Assembly (NCBI RefSeq): GCF_000186265.1
Contig: NC_014934.1
Location: 1,178,001 to 1,242,000, forward strand
Direction of reading: 5' to 3'
Source: Cellulophaga algicola DSM 14237
GTDB taxonomy: Bacteria; Bacteroidota; Bacteroidia; Flavobacteriales; Flavobacteriaceae
DNA: 64,000 nucleotides
Shown here: positions 60,450-64,000 of the stretch, piece by piece
Position numbering within the stretch: the stretch's first letter is position 1
How the letters are laid out: the number at the start of each line of letters is the position of its first letter
Notes under the pieces: generated by a model
Told to the model about the DNA's origin: nothing
What the model saw: the letters and a program-made list of their open reading frames with translations, nothing else
Database searches by the model: none
Translations under genes and position numbers: made by a program

Positions 60450-63320
60450 TTATTTTTTAAACACATCATATTTTAAACCGACAGTAAAACGCTGTCCGTA
60501 ATACTCCATCTGCTGCGTGCGTTCTTTTACGCCTTGAAAATAGCGTAAGGGCTGATTGGTAATATTATTTAAACCAGCATACAAACTAAGACTTCCATTA
60601 ATCTGGTAACTCGCATTAAAATCTAAGAAAAATTGCGTATCATAATACCTATCTTCAAAATCATTCCCACCTAATTCATCAATATAAGAATCTGTGAAGT
60701 TACCTGATAACCTCGCAGAGAATTTTCTATCATTGTACGCTAATGAAGCATTGAATGTATTTGGTGTGGTGTTGGGTAAATCTACGTCTTCTCTTTCATC
60801 ACCATCTTCATTTATAATTCCACTTGCTGAAGAAGTAATGAATGAATAATTTAAATACAAACTGAAATTTCTAGCAAAACCTGGTAAGAAATCTAACTGA
60901 CGTTGGAAAGCAAATTCTGCACCTAATATAGTTGCTCCCTCTCCGTTTAAAGGCTGATACACTTCATAACCCGTTGTTCCTTCACCATAAACATCATCCG
61001 TAGTTTCACCTACAAAAGTGTAAATAAAGTTGTCTAAATCCTTATAAAAAACACCTCCTGAAAGCAAACCAACACTCTCAAAATAATGTTCTGCCATGAT
61101 ATCAAAATTCATAGAAGTTGTAGCCTCCAAACTAGGGTTACCTAATATAATTTCATCATCACCAGATACAATATCAACAGAGGGAACCAAATCTGCATAA
61201 TTAGGTCTTGCCAAAGTATTTGTCCATGCAAAACGCACTATTGTAGCGTCAGAAGCAGAATATTTAAAATGTAAACCTGGCATTATGTTCGCATAAGAAC
61301 TCTCTTTTGTAATTTCTCCAGCTAAAGTATCTTCATCTAAAATATCATTACCTGTGGCAGTTATATTTGTGTTTTCTAAACGCACGCCGAACAGTACATC
61401 TAACTTTTCTGATAGTTTTTGATTGGTCATCACATACCCTGCAAATACATTTTCTTTTACGTTGTAATTCTCTCTTAGATATTCATCAGGAATAGATTCA
61501 CCATTTATAAGATTTAAGCTTCCTAACCATTCTTGATCAGCAAAAGAACCAATTAAATACTTACTACCTGCAAGAAAATCGCTGTCCGATAAATCTCTTG
61601 TTACCGTAGATGCTAGCGTTGGGTAGTCATCTTCAAAATCAAATTCGAAGAAATTATTATCACGAAGCTTAGTTTTTAAACGTGTTCTAGCGCCAAATTT
61701 AATAGCACCATCACCTTGACCAAAAAAATCTGAAGGCAATTCAAAATTTACAAAAATATTAAAATCTTCCTCTTTTGTAAATTGGTTCTCTTCGGTTAAC
61801 TCGTCATATTCAAAATTACCTAAAGCAGCATCAGCAGCATTTTCAGCAGTCATTATAGGAAAACGAGTATCTGTATTATCATTCAATACAGAATATTCCG
61901 AAGCATAAACAATATAACGTTCATTCAATCTTTCTTCAGATGCTTTTGCAAATGAAGACATCCAATCAACCTTCAGATTACCTACTAAATGTTTACCCCC
62001 TAGACTATAATTCTGCATACGCTGATCTTCTAAGCGTCTGTTTTTGTTTCTTTTAGAATCAATTCCCCCCTTTGTTTCGCGTGTAACTTCAGCTAAAAAG
62101 CTCGTAACTTTACCATCAGTAATAGTAAAATCTCCTGACTCCATATCTTCACCATCTACCATTTCACTTTGCAATGCAAATCTATTTTCCCTATCATCCC
62201 TCCAATTATATATAGTCTTTATGAAAAGTTTATTATTCGCATCAATTTTATAATCCATATTGGCAGAAAAGCTACGTCTAATACGTTGTACCAAGTACTC
62301 TCTTTGCTCAAATACATTTGTATAAGGATCAACATCAACTTCTTCTAAAACTGGTTCTCCATCACTGTCATCAACTCCTGAATAATATTCAAATTCATCC
62401 GTCCACTCTGCTTCAACATTATCAGAACCAAAATCATTATCATTATAAGATGCAGATAACATCCAACCAAATTTTCCATCTTTACTTCTATCGCCAAGTA
62501 AAAATGATCCGTTGATAATGGGTTTATTGGTAATAACATTTATACCAGAACCCGCAGTTGCAGATAATCTAAAACCTTGAGGAGAAGTTCTTGTTACCAA
62601 ATTAATAGATCCACCAAGCGCATCGGCATCCATATCGGGAGTAACAGCTTTACTCACTTCAATAGTTTGAATCATATCTGAAGGAATTAAATCCATCTGT
62701 ACATTTCTATTATCACCTTCCGCAGAAGGAACACGACTACCATTTAAAGTAACTGAATTTAATTGTGGAGATAAACCACGAATAATCACATTACGAGCCT
62801 CCCCTTGATCTACTTGCATGGTAATACCTGGAATACGCTTTACTGCATCTCCAATATTAGCATCTGGAAATTTCCCAATCTGATCGGTAGAAACCACATT
62901 GGTAATATTCATATTATTTTTTTGAGTATTCAATGCCTTAGCCTGACTACTTACACCATAACTTACCACTTCTACACCTTCTAGCTCTAAACTTTTTGGC
63001 TCAATAAAAACCTCAATAGAAGTAGTTCTACCTTCCATTATTACAATATCTTGGTCTACATTAGCGTATCCTAAATAAGTAACAGACACTTTATACGCGC
63101 CTACTGGAATTTCTACAAGCGAAAAATGACCATCAAAATCTGATGTAGTTCCTTTTTTTAAAGAAGAGATTATGACTGTTGCACCTGGAACACTCAACCC
63201 ATCTTCATCTGAGATTGCCCCTTCTAAATTACCATTTTGCGCTTGAATAGCAGCACTACTACAAGCAACAAATAGTAATAATAAAATTAATTTTAGAGAA
63301 TAATTCGTTTTCATTTTCAT
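60450..63320 (-). CDS. TonB-dependent receptor, phytase-linked
   Basis: A 956-residue outer membrane receptor: signal peptide (about 1-28), carboxypeptidase-like domain (about 30-110), plug (about 130-260, GLSPQLNSVTLNGSRVPS, PDMDADALGGSINLVTRT) and a barrel ending in VFKK. The plug's PDMDADALGGSINLVTR stretch is typical of the TIGR01782-type receptors. Pairing with a phytase suggests inositol phosphate or its products as substrate, which is inference. A second in-frame ATG (MKTNYS) at 63314 is the alternative start. Confidence 0.88.
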   Translation of the reverse strand: MKMKTNYSLKLILLLLFVACSSAAIQAQNGNLEGAISDEDGLSVPGATVIISSLKKGTTSDFDGHFSLVEIPVGAYKVSVTYLGYANVDQDIVIMEGRTTSIEVFIEPKSLELEGVEVVSYGVSSQAKALNTQKNNMNITNVVSTDQIGKFPDANIGDAVKRIPGITMQVDQGEARNVIIRGLSPQLNSVTLNGSRVPSAEGDNRNVQMDLIPSDMIQTIEVSKAVTPDMDADALGGSINLVTRTSPQGFRLSATAGSGINVITNKPIINGSFLLGDRSKDGKFGWMLSASYNDNDFGSDNVEAEWTDEFEYYSGVDDSDGEPVLEEVDVDPYTNVFEQREYLVQRIRRSFSANMDYKIDANNKLFIKTIYNWRDDRENRFALQSEMVDGEDMESGDFTITDGKVTSFLAEVTRETKGGIDSKRNKNRRLEDQRMQNYSLGGKHLVGNLKVDWMSSFAKASEERLNERYIVYASEYSVLNDNTDTRFPIMTAENAADAALGNFEYDELTEENQFTKEEDFNIFVNFELPSDFFGQGDGAIKFGARTRLKTKLRDNNFFEFDFEDDYPTLASTVTRDLSDSDFLAGSKYLIGSFADQEWLGSLNLINGESIPDEYLRENYNVKENVFAGYVMTNQKLSEKLDVLFGVRLENTNITATGNDILDEDTLAGEITKESSYANIMPGLHFKYSASDATIVRFAWTNTLARPNYADLVPSVDIVSGDDEIILGNPSLEATTSMNFDIMAEHYFESVGLLSGGVFYKDLDNFIYTFVGETTDDVYGEGTTGYEVYQPLNGEGATILGAEFAFQRQLDFLPGFARNFSLYLNYSFITSSASGIINEDGDEREDVDLPNTTPNTFNASLAYNDRKFSARLSGNFTDSYIDELGGNDFEDRYYDTQFFLDFNASYQINGSLSLYAGLNNITNQPLRYFQGVKERTQQMEYYGQRFTVGLKYDVFKK

Positions 63321-63481
63321 TGGTTATTTAGTTCTCAAAAATATGTATATCAAGCACATAGCATGTTTATTTAATGAAAACAAAAAGGAAAGAAAATCAG
63401 AAAAACAAGGAAACAAGTAGGCAACAATAAAGGTTAATTTACATTGCGGCAACCCTTTGTAAATATTGGCTCAATAAAGCA

Positions 63482-64000
63482 CTAAAATGAATGTAAAAAA
63501 GCACTTAATTCTTGCTTAGAATCTATGGGTAATTTTTTTCTAAGTCGATATCTAGAAACACGAACACTATCTGGTGTAAGCCGTAAAATAGATGCTATTT
63601 CTTTTGAGGAAAGGTTTAAACGCAATAAAATACTCAACCTCAATTCTGAAGGAGATAAAGAACCAGTTACCAATTTATTTATTTTCTGAATATACTCTGG
63701 ATGAATTTCTTTAAACAAAATCATAAACTCATCCCACTCATCTTCTTGTGATAAATTGAAATCTATTTCTTTAATCAATCCCATAAGTTTTCTTTTCAAA
63801 TCTACATTAGACCGATCCAAACAGTTCTTTAATGTGTGTGATAAATTAGAAAGCATTTTGTTTTTTTGCGATAGATGCAAACTATATCTAGAAAGTGACG
63901 TATTTTTTAAACGCACTTCTGTTTGCAGACTAAGCTCATCAGATTGAATTTTATCTAATTTTACTTTTAATAATTGCTGCTTAAGCAATGCTTCTTTCTG
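63482..64000 (-). CDS. LuxR-type regulator, N-terminal part cut by the window edge
   Basis: The C-terminal 172 residues or more of a protein whose start lies beyond the window. A coiled-coil-like helical stretch (about the first 80 visible residues) is followed by a LuxR-type helix-turn-helix (SPSELRLSILLRLNLSSKEIASILRLTPDSVRVSRYRLRKKL). In flavobacteria such tails belong to large sensors (two-component or Y_Y_Y type). It is directly upstream of the TonB receptor/phytase pair on the same strand and may regulate them; that is inference from position. Confidence 0.75.
   Translation of the reverse strand, partial: QKEALLKQQLLKVKLDKIQSDELSLQTEVRLKNTSLSRYSLHLSQKNKMLSNLSHTLKNCLDRSNVDLKRKLMGLIKEIDFNLSQEDEWDEFMILFKEIHPEYIQKINKLVTGSLSPSELRLSILLRLNLSSKEIASILRLTPDSVRVSRYRLRKKLPIDSKQELSAFLHSF

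Overview
The window is an AT-rich chromosomal segment of a marine-type member of the Flavobacteriaceae (Bacteroidota), Cellulophaga/Maribacter-like. The evidence is the content: Bacteroidota-only families (DUF4296, DUF4271, DUF3098, DUF4301, DUF3127, DUF2490, GLPGLI), several TonB-dependent receptors, Bacteroidota -7 promoter boxes of the form TAnnTTTG, and frequent TTG starts. No rRNA, tRNA, CRISPR array or prophage was seen. Genus placement is inference. All functions are read from sequence and motif memory; no database search was run. Layout. 1-15.4 kb is housekeeping: a truncated lipoprotein, tyrS, a reductase, DUF4296/dihydroorotase/polyprenol-phosphate mannosyltransferase, a GT39-like membrane enzyme, DUF4271 with a HemD-like protein, pckA, a saccharopine dehydrogenase with an Lrp regulator, a frameshifted lipoprotein relic, a zinc peptidase and alanine dehydrogenase. 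15.7-19.3 kb is an oversized leucyl-tRNA synthetase gene whose editing region carries an in-frame DUF559 nuclease domain bounded by inverted GC-rich palindromes; two further solo copies of the palindrome lie in the same gene. 19.6-23.7 kb is the ftsX-DUF3098-uppP-truB cluster plus a TonB-like protein and a thioredoxin-fold protein. 23.8-29.8 kb is a TetR/ABC/HlyD/TolC/YitT export operon whose ABC domain has lost its signature motif and Walker B aspartate. 30-38 kb holds DNA repair (tag), PepSY-like and DUF2490 exported proteins, aat, an SSB-tailed DUF3127 protein, a flavin reductase, a histidine kinase, a BLUF photoreceptor and greA. 38-45.4 kb holds an oxidoreductase, a TPP-riboswitch-controlled TonB receptor (predicted thiamine uptake), and a small secreted protein/GLPGLI/TonB-receptor cassette. 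45.4-52.4 kb is a hybrid histidine kinase, an NtrC-type sigma-54 activator, and a tandem array of four nearly identical secreted PepSY-like genes plus a diverged fifth. Each gene of the array has its own terminator and a sigma-54-like promoter; the four array copies also have a 49-bp dyad element upstream, as expected for an enhancer-binding protein site. 52.5-56.7 kb is one minus-strand run: 4'-phosphopantetheinyl transferase, lipoprotein, YkoF/MTH1187-type thiamine-binding protein, PnuC/PnuT transporter, NadR-like kinase and DUF4301. 56.8-59.3 kb is sahH and a reductase. 59.3-64 kb is a phytase with its TonB receptor and the C-terminus of a LuxR-type regulator. Working together: the riboswitch receptor (outer membrane), the PnuT-like permease (inner membrane), the thiamine-binding protein and the NadR-like kinase look like one thiamine salvage route split over about 13 kb. 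The two-component genes and the PepSY-like array look like one regulon. The most unusual structure is the nuclease-bearing, palindrome-bounded insertion inside leuS.
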